From NCBI GenBank assembly GCA_963733505.1, contig CAVTDW010000025.1, positions 1 through 64,000 of the forward strand: a stretch of 64,000 bases of DNA, written 5' to 3'. A program made the translations under genes and the position numbers. Below are positions 25,079 to 33,439 of this stretch, piece after piece. Numbering within the stretch: the stretch's first letter is position 1; every line of letters begins with the position of its first letter. The stretch comes from JALYXV01 sp963733505. Its GTDB lineage: Bacteria > Actinomycetota > Acidimicrobiia > Acidimicrobiales > Palsa-688. Under the pieces are notes generated by a model, which was not told the DNA's origin, did no database searches, and saw nothing but the letters and a program-made list of their open reading frames with translations.

Positions 25079-25963
25079 TCAGGACACGTAGTCCTGGCGA
25101 CCGGCCGCGCTTGGAGGTGCCAGCCACTCCTCCTTCAGGTCCAGGCCGACCACGCTCTCCATCCCTTCGGGCGCCAGTTGCGGCGGCGACCCGAAGCCGA
25201 GGAACCAGCCCTCGAAGTGATCGTCGAGCACCCCGCCCGAGGACGGGAACCAGGCCGTCATCAGGGCCTTGTCGGATATCTCAAGGGTGTGCAGCGCCTC
25301 GACCCGGGGGTGGTCGCCGACGAGCAGCCGTGCATTGCCGCCCCGCAGCAACGAGAAGCCGACACGGCCGCCGAAATAGATCTTCGACTGCATCAGGAGA
25401 CCCCGAAAGGCGCAGAAATTGCTGGCCGCGAGTTTCACCGGCAGCCACGCCATGGGTTTCTTGATTTCGATTCGCGTGCACAGTTGATCGTCGAGGTCAT
25501 ACTGGCTGGAAACCCAATGGGAATCGATCCGGAAATCCAGGTTGGCCTGGTGCTTGGGCATGCCCCAGATGCCCTTGCCGCCCTTGACCGAGATCTCGGT
25601 GCTCACGGGCAGGTCATAGACGTACTGGCCCACCCCATAGTGATTCTGGAACAGCATCGCGAGCAAGGTCGGCGCCGGCTTGTCGCCATGCGTGCACGCA
25701 ATCGCGATGCTGTACTCGATGTACTTCCCGATATTCGTGTTTCGATAATCGATCACCGTGATCAGCAGAATGCCCTTGCCGTTGGGAAGCCGAAACGGGT
25801 GCAGCTCGTTTCCCGGCATCAAGTCTGCGGCCCGGTCGGCGTTGATGGTGAATGCCGCCATGAGCGCCGGGGATGTCTCGGAGTGAACCGGCATGGTGAA
25901 GGGGATTCCGTCGACCAGCGCATGACGGCCGGCTTGGCGGCTGAGTCGTGCAGGCTTTCTCAT
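25079..25963 (-). CDS. Acetoacetate decarboxylase family protein, 294 aa
   Basis: ADC-like fold: FTMPVHSETSPALMAAFTIN, LLITVIDYRNTNIGKYIEYS, then EISVKGGKGIWGMPKHQANL, where the family's G-x-P-K lysine sits (WGMPK). The C-terminus has HTLEISDKALMTAWFPSSGG. Family enzymes use a Schiff-base Lys for decarboxylation or aldol-type chemistry; sequences like this, in lipid clusters, are usually of unknown substrate. The gene start overlaps the stop of the upstream hydrolase by four bases (ATGA), so the two are translated together. Confidence 0.82.
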   Translation of the reverse strand: MRKPARLSRQAGRHALVDGIPFTMPVHSETSPALMAAFTINADRAADLMPGNELHPFRLPNGKGILLITVIDYRNTNIGKYIEYSIAIACTHGDKPAPTLLAMLFQNHYGVGQYVYDLPVSTEISVKGGKGIWGMPKHQANLDFRIDSHWVSSQYDLDDQLCTRIEIKKPMAWLPVKLAASNFCAFRGLLMQSKIYFGGRVGFSLLRGGNARLLVGDHPRVEALHTLEISDKALMTAWFPSSGGVLDDHFEGWFLGFGSPPQLAPEGMESVVGLDLKEEWLAPPSAAGRQDYVS

Positions 25964-27013
25964 GAGGACCTCCCAGATGGGGTCATCAACTCTTGGCGGA
26001 TGAGCGGAAACACATCGGTGGCAGCCCGCTGGCCCATGAACACGTCGAGATGGCCATAGAGCGGCAGGATCCGGATGCTGTGGTAATCGGGTCGTATGCC
26101 GTTGAGATACTCGAAGGTGCGCTGCTGGCTCTCGGGGATGAAGCAGTGGTTACGGGCTCCCGAAAGAAAGGCGAAGCGGGCGTCGGTTTCGGGCGGCTGG
26201 GCCACGAAGTTGGCCGGAAGCTGCTTGAGGCCCGCCACCGAAACCAGGTGCCCTTCGTGGACTGACGCCATGATCTGGCGGAAGAACGAAAGCGGCACAT
26301 GACCGAACTCACCGCGCAGCCACTCGTGGGTGGCGTCGTTCAGGTTGGCGTGTGACCAGAGCGTCGGGTGGCCCATGCCGTAGGTGAAGCTGACCATCTT
26401 GCACACCTGGTTGTGGCATTCGTGGTGGGTCAAGTGAACCCAAAGGGCGACGGCCCGTTCCTTCATCCCTGGCGCCGCTCCCTGGGTGACATCCCACTGC
26501 GGGTCCAGATAGGGCATCAGCTTGGCGACGAGCGGCGTCATCAGGCGCTGTTTCCAGCGCGGTCAAAGGCGGGACGACCGGGTGCAGGGCGACGGCGTTG
26601 GACACGATGGTCGTGACCTGGGGGACGAGACCGGCCACGGCCGACATCATGAAGCTGGTCGAGCCCTGGCAGTGGATGACGGCCTGAATGGTGTCGGCAC
26701 CGGTGGCGGCGATGACCGTCTCGACCGCCCGGGGATGGTCGTACACGGCCGCCTCGTCGAGGGTCCATTCGCACGGCGTGAAATCGATGCTGGCCCGCCA
26801 GTTTTCCAACCACACGTCCCAGCCGTGGGCGATCAGGTCGTCGACCAGGGTCGTTTCCACCGGCGCCTGGAAGATGTTGGCCCGTACCCCGGCGCCATGT
26901 ACCAGCAGGACCGGGCCTCGAACCGGAGGTGTCTCGCCGATCACGTGAATGACGTTGCCTGGGCGGCCGTCATCGGTCGTGAAGGGAAGGACGTCCTGGG
27001 CGTGCTCCTTCAT
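25960..27013 (-). CDS. Alpha/beta hydrolase with Cys nucleophile position, frame interrupted
   Basis: The N-terminal part (from 27013) reads RGPVLLVHGAGVRANIFQAP (oxyanion HG), DVWLENWRASIDF and IQAVIHCQGSTSFMMSAVAG. In place of G-x-S-x-G the elbow is H-C-Q-G-S, so the nucleophile appears to be Cys, as in dienelactone-hydrolase-type enzymes. The C-terminal part, from MTPLVAKLMPYLDPQWDVTQ, lies in the next frame and holds ILPLYGHLDVFMG with the catalytic His. Removing one base at about 26551-26555 joins them (VVPPLTALKQRLMTPL), giving about 350 aa. The type matches the hydrolase part of long GMC-hydrolase fusions known to me. Confidence 0.75.
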
Positions 27014-27229
27014 CGTGTGAATCGCCCCTTTTCCCACTCTGACGTGCAGAGCAATGCTCCCCACAAGGCTACGCCGACCGCCGAGCACATGGCGCCAAGA
27101 ACGTTCCTTTGGCTCTTCTCGCGTATCAGGCGATACCGCCCCCCGCCGGTCCGCCCCGTGCGCCAGCCCGCCGGCGCGCCCGCCGCCCGCGGCGGCCACA
27201 GTCGAACGGATGCTTGTCCCCCAATATCC

Positions 27230-27258
27230 TTGACTCGTCGGCACGTGTGCGACATGTT
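27230..27258 (+). promoter_or_regulatory. Candidate -35/-10 promoter for the phospholipase gene
   Basis: TTGACT (27230-27235), a 17-base spacer, and CATGTT (27253-27258), some 70 bases before ATG 27328 in the divergent gap (27014-27327) between the hydrolase and phospholipase genes. The -35 is a good match; the -10 is weak. I see nothing else coding in that gap. Confidence 0.3.
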
Positions 27259-27327
27259 GAACCTCGAGGAGTTCGTCCCTTCGACCAGTCGGGACCATGG
27301 AACACGGACCGGTGGGTGGTGGGGGGC

Positions 27328-28912
27328 ATGGCAGCAACGATCGACCACGTAGTCGTACTCATGCTGGAGAACCGGTCGTTCGACCACATGCTCGGGTACC
27401 TGGTCCACCCCAACCCCGACTTCGACGGGCTCCTGCAAGGGAGGCCCCTACCAAAACGCAGGGTGGAAAAACGGCCCCGCGGTCCTCGCCTCCTCCGACG
27501 CCAAGTACGTCGTCCCCGTCGACCCCGACCATTCCCACGATGCCGTCATGCTGCAGGTGGGTGCCACCGGAAGGGGGGCAACAAGGGAAGTCACCAATCA
27601 GGGCTTCATCGACAGCTACGAGCGCAAGGGCCGCAACCTGGCCCCGCCCGCCTTCGAGGGACTGCTGGCACCAATCCTCGAACCGGTCTTCCGACCGAAG
27701 CCGGGGCCCGCAACCGAAGGGCGGGGTCCGCTCATCATGCGCTCCCAGCCCCCCGACCGGGTGCCGGTGCTGAGCACCCTGGCGTTGAACTTCGCCGTCT
27801 GCACGCGCTGGTTCTGCTCGGTTCCCGGCGAGACCTGGCCCAATCGCAACTTCGTGCATGCCGCCACGTCCGACGGCGAAACGATCATCATCCCCCGTTT
27901 CTACGAGAACCCCACGATCTTCGAGATGCTCGAGCAGGTCGGAAAGACGTGGCGCATCTACTACGACGACACGCCCCAGGTGTGGGCGTTCAAACACCTG
28001 TGGGACCCGACCGGCGACCGGGGGAGCAAATGGTTCCGCTCCGCCGACTTCGCGACCCATGTCCGCGCCGGCGACCTCCCGAACTACTCCTTCATCGAGC
28101 CCAATCACCGCCCCCCGTTGCACATGGGCCAGCCCGACCAGAGCAACAACCAGCACCCGGGCAACAGCGTCGTGGCCAACGGCGACTATGACGCCTTCGA
28201 CGCCAGCGCGGACGGCGACTTCAGGCGCGGCGAAGGCCTCATCGCCGAGGTGTACGAGGCGTTGCGGGCCAACCCGGCGCTGTTCGAGCGCACGTTGCTG
28301 GTGGTCACCTACGACGAGCATGGCGGCTTCTACGACCATGTCCCGCCGCCGGTCAACATCCCCGCACCCGGCGTGGCCAACGATCCCGGGTGGATCGGCA
28401 AGCTCATGAGCCTGTTCTTCCGCCGCAAGTCGACGTCGTTCGACTTCACCATGCTCGGACCCCGGGTGCCGGCAATCGTCGTCTCGCCCTACGTCCCGCG
28501 CCAAACGGTGGATAAGACAATCCGCGACCACGCCAGCGTCCCGGCCACCCTTCGAGCGTTGTTCGCCCCTCGCAGCGAACCACTCACCAAGCGCGACGCC
28601 TGGTCGCCGCCATTCCACGGCCTCCTCAGCCTTGATACGCCCCGGGCCGATCTCCCCGACCTGAGCAACTACGTGCCCGCGGCGCCCGCCGGGCCGGTGA
28701 CCCCACCAGGCGTTCCGACGGCCCCGCCCGGTCCCGAGCCTCCGGTGCCGAGCTACTTCCAGGAACTCGTGGACCTGGCCAAGATGGTCGACGCCCAGCT
28801 TCCGGGACCCAACATCGCCGATATCGCCGACCTGGCCAATGGCCGCCCCCGGGACTTGGCCAACCAGATCACCGGTGCCTTCACCGATCTCACCGACCAA
28901 CTAAGGGGGTAG
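27328..28912 (+). CDS. Phospholipase C/acid phosphatase-type phosphoesterase, frame interrupted
   Basis: Starts MAATIDHVVVLMLENRSFDH and continues MLGYLVHPNPDFDGLLQG; the metal and Thr-equivalent motif ENRSFDHMLGY defines the phosphoesterase family of PlcC-type enzymes. At 27439-27441 (GGG) the frame changes; removing one G yields LLQGGPYQNAGWKNGPA onward. Later motifs are TRWFCSVPGETWPNRNF, LLVVTYDEHGGFYDHVPPP (metal ligands) and LGPRVPAIVVSPYVPR. There is no signal peptide, so it probably stays inside. The proline-rich tail starts PAAPAGPVTPPGVPT. The repaired protein has about 527 aa. A membrane-protein gene follows after four bases. Confidence 0.82.
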
Positions 28913-28916
28913 GACG

Positions 28917-30014
28917 ATGTTGAACTCGGTTTGGCTGGACATCGCCATCGGCGTGGTGCTGGTCTGGTTTCTCTTCGCCCTGGCGGTGTCGGCCATCAAC
29001 GAAGGGATCGCCAAGGTCCTGGCCCTGCGCTCCAAGAACCTGTGGACGGCGCTGCGTCAGATGCTCGACGGCACCGAGAGCCCGAAGGGACTCCTGCGCA
29101 GCGTGGCAGGGCTGCCCCTCAAGAGTCGGCCGTCGAGCCCCTTCCCAGCCGCCAACGCCTCCGTCTCGGCCCGCCTGTACGCCACCCACACGGTGCAGGC
29201 GTTGGAGTTGCGCAGCAAGCCCTCGCAGAAAACCAGGATCGAACACCTCCCCGCGAGCGTGTTCTCGCATGCCCTGATCGAACTGGCCATGAAGGCCGAA
29301 GGCGGTTTGGTCACCGCGGTCGACAACGCCGGCGGTATCGACGCGGCGGCGGCCAAGGTCGAGGGGGCGGCGGCCCAGGTCAAGGGGGCGGCGGACCAGG
29401 TCAGGTCGTACATCGACAACCTCCCGCCGGGACCGTTGCGATCCCAGTTGCAGTCGGTGCTGGCCGGCTCCACGAACGACCTCGTCCAGTTCCGCGACGG
29501 CGTCGAGCGCTGGTTCGACGGGCAGATGACCCGGCTCTCGCGCATCTACCGGGCCCAAGTCCACGTCATCTTGATCCTCATCGGGCTGGTCGTGGCGGTC
29601 GCCAGCTTCGGCTTCGGCCTGCAGAGTGACTCCCTCCAGTTGGTCAGCCAGTTGCAGAACGACCAGAACGTGCGCGCCGCGGTCGTCGGTGCCGCGTCCG
29701 ACGCCGTTCGGGGCGACCTGATCAAGGAGGGCTGCCCGTCAACCGACACCACCTCCACCACCGCGACGCCGGCCGCATGCCAGCTGAAAGGGCTGGCGAA
29801 GCTCGACAAGCTCAACTTCGCCCTCTCCAGCCCCGTGCCGTCCAGCGCCAGCTTCTGGGAACGAATCGGCTACCTCACCCCGTGGCGGCACTTCTACACC
29901 CTGCTCGGCGTCCTCATCACGGGCATCGCCATCTCCTTCGGGTCGTCGTTCTGGTTCGCCCTGCTGAAGCGCCTGGTCGGCCTGCGCAGCGGCGGCGGCA
30001 CGGCGCCGTCGTGA
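28917..30014 (+). CDS. Membrane protein with helical central domain, 365 aa
   Basis: N-terminal helix (WLDIAIGVVLVWFLFALAVSA), a charged region (RSKNLWTALRQMLDG) and a central part with IDAAAAKVEGAAAQVKGAAD, which is helical and perhaps coiled-coil. Two further membrane helices lie near residues 220 (VILILIGLVVAVASFGFG) and 330 (FYTLLGVLITGIAISFGS). I do not recognise a family; similar proteins follow lipase-like genes in actinobacteria, but I cannot name one. It begins four bases after the phospholipase stop, so they are surely co-transcribed. The 3' end overlaps the convergent acyl-CoA-dehydrogenase-like frame by about 120 bases. Confidence 0.7.
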   Translation: MLNSVWLDIAIGVVLVWFLFALAVSAINEGIAKVLALRSKNLWTALRQMLDGTESPKGLLRSVAGLPLKSRPSSPFPAANASVSARLYATHTVQALELRSKPSQKTRIEHLPASVFSHALIELAMKAEGGLVTAVDNAGGIDAAAAKVEGAAAQVKGAADQVRSYIDNLPPGPLRSQLQSVLAGSTNDLVQFRDGVERWFDGQMTRLSRIYRAQVHVILILIGLVVAVASFGFGLQSDSLQLVSQLQNDQNVRAAVVGAASDAVRGDLIKEGCPSTDTTSTTATPAACQLKGLAKLDKLNFALSSPVPSSASFWERIGYLTPWRHFYTLLGVLITGIAISFGSSFWFALLKRLVGLRSGGGTAPS

Positions 30015-31051
30015 GCACGAGCGTTACACGGCGGCGGCGGCTCGAACAACCGGCGAAGCTCGGCGCGGATAGCCGGGCGGCCCGCCGCCACCAGCAGAAA
30101 CAGCGCTTCGCGGGCCAGCCGCTGGGGATGCTGATCCATGAGCACGGACCGGCTGCCGCTCGCCACGACGAGGTCACCCGCCGCCCGGTAGGCCAGGTGC
30201 GACGCCGCCGCACGCGCCGCCGGCAGCGAATCGGGGTCGAACAGGGCGGCGTGGTCGAGCGCCGCCCGGCAGGCGTCCACCAAGGCGGCGAGCGTCTCAG
30301 TGCCCGGGTCGGGCCCGATCAGCTGGCAGCATCGCCGGGCCACGCCGAGTGCCAGGGAGCCGTTGGTGCGCAGCTTGCGGGGCTCCTGGGCGGCCCATTC
30401 GGTGGCGGACTCGACTCCCGTGACCCGCTCGGCGGGGACGAAATGGTCCGCGAAGCGCACGGCCACGGTGGCGCTGGCGTTCACCGCCACCAACCGCAGT
30501 GGTTGGCAGGTCAAGGTGGGCGACTCCACTGCGTCGAGCAGGGCCCACACCGCCTGCCCGCCGGGGGCGAGGGCGACCGTGTGGACCACGTCGATCATGC
30601 CCCAGCCGGTCACCCAGGGCACGTCGCCGTTGACCAGCCAGCCGCCCGCCACGGCCCGGGCCGACACGCCGCCGGGTCCGGGGCGCAACCCCACGATGGC
30701 GATCCCGGCCCGGCATTTTCCCCGACACATAGCCTCCAACCACCGCTCCCGCAGCCCCGGTGTGGCGCTGCCGGCCACCGCCCGGAGCGCCGAGTGGTGC
30801 TGGATCCAGACGAAGGCGGTGGTGAGGCAGCCCCCGGCCAGGGCCTCGACGACCCGAAGCCCCGTCGCCGGGTCGGCCGCCAGCCCGCCCGCCTCCGCCG
30901 GCCCGAACAACCCGTACAGCCCGTCGGCGGCCAGCCGGTCGAGATGGCTGCGGGGGACCCGGTCGCCCGCGTCGGTGCTGAGGGCGGTGGGAAACAGGAG
31001 CTCGTCGGCGATGCGTTGCGCCGATTCGAGGGGGGAAAAGGGGGGCGTCAT
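29894..31051 (-). CDS. Acyl-CoA dehydrogenase-like protein, 385 aa
   Basis: ACAD-type fold: LDRLAADGLYGLFGPAEAGG, VVEALAGGCLTTAFVWIQHH, then GWLVNGDVPWVTGWGMIDVV (flavin/substrate strand) and the helical C-terminal half with KLRTNGSLALGVARRCCQLIG. The order and length fit an ACAD-like flavoprotein, and the branch may be an oxygenase-like or hydroxylase-like one rather than a true beta-oxidation enzyme. Met at 31051 starts the conserved region. The natural end seems to be near 30040 (LRRLFEPPPP); the present frame runs on antisense to the neighbouring gene, ending RANQNDDPKEMAMPVMR, which suggests a missing base before the stop. Confidence 0.75.
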   Translation of the reverse strand: MTPPFSPLESAQRIADELLFPTALSTDAGDRVPRSHLDRLAADGLYGLFGPAEAGGLAADPATGLRVVEALAGGCLTTAFVWIQHHSALRAVAGSATPGLRERWLEAMCRGKCRAGIAIVGLRPGPGGVSARAVAGGWLVNGDVPWVTGWGMIDVVHTVALAPGGQAVWALLDAVESPTLTCQPLRLVAVNASATVAVRFADHFVPAERVTGVESATEWAAQEPRKLRTNGSLALGVARRCCQLIGPDPGTETLAALVDACRAALDHAALFDPDSLPAARAAASHLAYRAAGDLVVASGSRSVLMDQHPQRLAREALFLLVAAGRPAIRAELRRLFEPPPPCNARAHDGAVPPPLRRPTRRFSRANQNDDPKEMAMPVMRTPSRV

Positions 31052-31208
31052 GGCTACTCGCCGGTGCCGGCCGCGCCCGCGCCGACCGCCGCGGCCCCCG
31101 GCCCGGCACCGGCTCTCGGTGGGCAATTGCACGTGCGCCGGTACTCCCCCGGGGCGTCGCATTCGACGGTCATGGTGCCGACTTTCGCACACCGCGGAGC
31201 GGGTCTGG

Positions 31209-31214
31209 CACGCT
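31209..31214 (+). promoter_or_regulatory. -10-like hexamer CACGCT before a leaderless ATG
   Basis: CACGCT, six bases, then ATG 31221. A weak match, but the spacing agrees with the other leaderless starts. Confidence 0.25.
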
Positions 31215-31220
31215 GGGTCG

Positions 31221-32174
31221 ATGGAGACCTTTGGGGCGCGGGCCGAGGCATCTGCCCGGCTGGACGGCAGGTTCGACGTGCGGGTCCTGGAGCCGTCGCC
31301 ACCGGCGGTGGCCGAGCCGCCCTTCGCCGACGATCCCGTGGCGGGCGGCGAGGTGGTCCCGCTCGAGCGGGCCGACGCCCGCAGCTGGGCGTCGCTGTGC
31401 GCCGAGGACCCCTCGCTGGCGCCGTGGTGCGGCGATCGGTGGCTGGCGGGGTGGCACCGGCTGGAACCGGTCTCGGCCGCGTTCGTGGCGACCCGCGAAG
31501 CGCTGCATGCGTTGGCGGAGCATGTCGTGGCGCCGGCGCGACACAAGGCCAACGGGAGGATCGGCCTGCGGTTCACCCGGGGCGGCTTCGGGACGCCGTT
31601 CTTCGGCGACGACCGCCAGGTCCGCATCGAGGACGGCGAACTCGTGGTGTGTGAGGCAGCCGACGTCCAGCGGGTGGCGATCACGACGCTGGCCGATGCC
31701 GCGGTGACGGCCGGTATCGGTTCGCCGGGAGCACCAGTCGACGTCTACACACCCAGCACCTCCTTGGCCGTCGATGCCACGCTCGCGGTCGATCCGGCCG
31801 CGGCCCACGCCCTCGGCGAGTGGTACGGGTTCTGCGCCTCGGTGCTGGAGCAGGTGCGTTCGGAGGCGGCGGGCGCCTCGCTGGTGCAGCTGTGGCCGGA
31901 GCATTTCGATCTGGCCGTCGACTTTGGTGACGAGGCGGCGGGCCAGCGGGCCAACTTCGGCGGCTCGCCTGGTGACGAGGGCCATCCCGAGCCCTATTTG
32001 TACGTCGGCCCCTGGGGTGCGCACGAAGGCGAGTTCTGGAACGAGGCCTGGGGCGCCAGCCTCTCCTATCAGGATCTGCTGGGCGCCGAGGATCAGCGGG
32101 CTCGGGCACTGGATTTCTTGCGGACGGGTCGGGACCTGCTGGCCGGAGGCGGAGTCGCCGGAGCCAGCCGCTAG
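31221..32174 (+). CDS. Conserved actinobacterial hypothetical protein, 317 aa
   Basis: Soluble protein starting METFGARAEASARLDGRFDV. Recognisable stretches are APARHKANGRIGLRFTRGGF, VYTPSTSLAVDATLAVDPAA and, near the end, VQLWPEHFDLAVDFGDEAA, RANFGGSPGDEGHPEPYLYV and GPWGAHEGEFWNEAWGASL. The LWPEHFDLA-...-SPGD-...-PYLYVGPW pattern recurs in actinobacterial proteins of unknown function that I have seen only as hypothetical. No membrane segment. The ATG at 31221 is the first plausible start after the divergent acyl-CoA-dehydrogenase-like gene. Confidence 0.75.
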   Translation: METFGARAEASARLDGRFDVRVLEPSPPAVAEPPFADDPVAGGEVVPLERADARSWASLCAEDPSLAPWCGDRWLAGWHRLEPVSAAFVATREALHALAEHVVAPARHKANGRIGLRFTRGGFGTPFFGDDRQVRIEDGELVVCEAADVQRVAITTLADAAVTAGIGSPGAPVDVYTPSTSLAVDATLAVDPAAAHALGEWYGFCASVLEQVRSEAAGASLVQLWPEHFDLAVDFGDEAAGQRANFGGSPGDEGHPEPYLYVGPWGAHEGEFWNEAWGASLSYQDLLGAEDQRARALDFLRTGRDLLAGGGVAGASR

Positions 32175-32288
32175 CCGCCGGCCGCTAAAAGCTGCTGAAT
32201 TACTCCCGCTTTTGTTTCCGCAAGTCGAATAAAAGCGTGCAAGCTCAATTTCGTCTTATCGGCCCCGACCGATTGCATTCGTTTTCAC

Positions 32289-32432
32289 TCATTCTTTAGG
32301 GGTGTGAGAGACGGCCGCCGGACCCCGGCCCCAATCGGAGGGGCCGGGGTCGGCGGCACCGTGCGCCCAAGCTGGGAGGCGGGCGGCACGGGAACGAAGG
32401 AGGTCGGGAAGGGAGTCGCTGGCATTCGTCAC
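32289..32432 (-). CDS. Candidate small protein, 47 aa, with its own promoter and RBS
   Basis: A GTG at 32432 has GGAGGT eight bases upstream and starts a 47-residue frame MTNASDSLPDLLRSRAARL, then WAHGAADPGP and the end AAVSHTPKE. About 110 bases upstream is a textbook promoter (TTGACA, 17, TACCTT). The ORF includes a strong stem-loop in its second half. It could alternatively be a short regulatory RNA. I know no homologue. Confidence 0.4.
   Translation of the reverse strand: MTNASDSLPDLLRSRAARLPAWAHGAADPGPSDWGRGPAAVSHTPKE
32321..32351 (-). terminator. 12-bp perfect GC stem-loop
   Basis: GACCCCGGCCCC (32321-32332), loop AATCGGA, GGGGCCGGGGTC (32340-32351). In the gap 32175-32661, which also has an A/T-rich tract at 32193-32300 in which I see nothing coding. 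It could end a minus-strand transcript beginning near 32541, or fold inside the small ORF. Confidence 0.45.
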
Positions 32433-32547
32433 TTGCACCGACCTCCGTACAACGTCGTGAACCAATTTGACGCTGCCGGGGTCTTGGGCAGGTGAAGCAC
32501 GCTCCGGGCGATTGCCAGATCACACAAGACACTCAGCCCTGAGGTAC

Positions 32548-32576
32548 AAGGTATGTCGAATCGCGGGGTCTGTCAA
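32548..32576 (-). promoter_or_regulatory. Consensus-like promoter TTGACA-17-TACCTT
   Basis: On the minus strand TTGACA (complement of 32571-32576), a 17-base spacer, and TACCTT (complement of 32548-32553). This is the best -35/-10 pair I noticed in the window and points into the gap toward the 47-residue ORF. Confidence 0.5.
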
Positions 32577-32649
32577 AGCTCGTCAACGCGGTCGGTACCG
32601 TATTCGGCGGGGGGCCCGCAGGTCGTCGCGGACGGGGTCCAACGCCAGC

Positions 32650-32655
32650 TAGCCT
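32650..32655 (+). promoter_or_regulatory. -10 hexamer TAGCCT for a leaderless small gene
   Basis: TAGCCT followed by six bases and ATG 32662; no Shine-Dalgarno sequence. Confidence 0.5.
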
Positions 32656-32661
32656 CGGCGC

Positions 32662-32838
32662 ATGATGAGGGGGCGGCAGGTTTCGATGGGAGTCGTGGTC
32701 TGGATTGTCATCGGCTTCGTGGTCGCCGCGACCCACCATTTCCTGGAAACCCTGAACAGCGCCTCGACGATCGGCTCGGCGGTGCTGGCAGTGATCGCCT
32801 GGCCGCTGGTCGTGTTGCACATCCATATCGCCATCTGA
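32662..32838 (+). CDS. Small membrane protein, 58 aa
   Basis: Starts MMRGRQVSMGVVVWIVIGFV, then AATHHFLETLNS, then a second hydrophobic helix STIGSAVLAVIAWPLVVLHI ending HIAI. The two-helix hairpin with a short polar turn is a common actinobacterial small membrane protein of unknown function. The leaderless promoter TAGCCT and the full hydrophobic pattern support it as a real gene. Confidence 0.75.
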   Translation: MMRGRQVSMGVVVWIVIGFVVAATHHFLETLNSASTIGSAVLAVIAWPLVVLHIHIAI

Positions 32839-32878
32839 CGCGATGGGCCATTGTTGTGTCGTGTAACCCAACGAGACC

Positions 32879-33439
32879 ATGGGGCGAAGGTGCCGTGACT
32901 CAAGGTCTGTAGCCGTCGCTGGTTCAAGGGCGACGCTCGCCAGCGCGGCGGTGGCGGGCAGCGTCGGCACGGTTGGTTCCACGGCGGTGGCAGGCAGCGT
33001 CGGCACTGTCGGCTGCGCGGCGGTGGCAGGCAGCGTCGCCACGGTCGGCTCGGTCGCCGTCGCCGGCAGCGCCCTCACTGGATTCGGGGTGATGTTGATC
33101 GGCTGCGCGCTGTCACTGGCCTGCGTGCGGTGTCGTCGCTGCGTCGCGTGCGCGGCCTGCATCGACTGCGTCGGCTGCGTGGGGTGTGTCGGCTGTGTCG
33201 GCTGCGTGGGGTGCATCGGGCTCCGCGGCGCAGTGGGCGCGACCGCAGGGTCGGGGCCGCCTCGTCCCGCTAGCGCGAGTCGCAGCGCCCCGCCGCTGCG
33301 TCCGCCGTTCGTCGGGGCAACTCGTCCCGCAGTCGGGGCCGCTCGTCGGGTCCGTCGGCCTCGAGCAACCGGCGAGCCTGGCTCGGCCCAAACGAGCACC
33401 TGGCACGGCGGTCACCGATGTGGCCCACTCCGTCGGTAG
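32879..33439 (+). CDS. Repeat-rich ORF with Cys-periodic segment, 186 aa (doubtful)
   Basis: The plus-strand frame shows a 12-residue repeat (AVAGSVGTVGST, AVAGSVGTVGCA, AVAGSVATVGSV) followed by a segment with Cys every third residue (CRRCVACAACIDCVGCVGC, ending CIGLRGAVG). I recall Cys-every-third-residue proteins ending in GL-x-GAVG, which would favour this strand. But the opposite strand is also open (a Pro/Thr-rich frame with TVPTLPATA repeats that starts twelve bases after the sigma-factor stop), and no start signal is convincing on either. The tail overlaps the sigma gene. Treat as uncertain. Confidence 0.3.
   Translation: MGRRCRDSRSVAVAGSRATLASAAVAGSVGTVGSTAVAGSVGTVGCAAVAGSVATVGSVAVAGSALTGFGVMLIGCALSLACVRCRRCVACAACIDCVGCVGCVGCVGCVGCIGLRGAVGATAGSGPPRPASASRSAPPLRPPFVGATRPAVGAARRVRRPRATGEPGSAQTSTWHGGHRCGPLRR
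32947..33090. repeat. 36-bp tandem repeat, four copies
   Basis: The marker GGCGGTGG recurs at 32947, 32983 and 33019, with a diverged fourth copy from 33055, a period of 36 bases (12 codons). Copies differ at a few positions. The tract is open in frame on both strands. Confidence 0.7.

Noticed and set aside
27359..28900. 513-codon minus-strand frame opposite the phospholipase gene
   Set aside because: The plus strand carries the phosphoesterase motifs; the minus frame is VG/RD-rich shadow sequence.
32380..32545. Possible riboswitch or SRP/6S-type RNA in the 32.4 kb gap
   Set aside because: I compared it by eye with conserved cores I remember (ZTP, SRP, c-di-AMP types) and found no convincing match; only the promoter-ORF-hairpin layout is reported.
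32533..33399. Long minus-strand frame with TVPTLPATA and TQPTHPTQP repeats
   Set aside because: It continues antisense through the well-supported 58-residue membrane gene at 32662 and has no signal peptide or known domain; kept only as a remark in the repeat entry.
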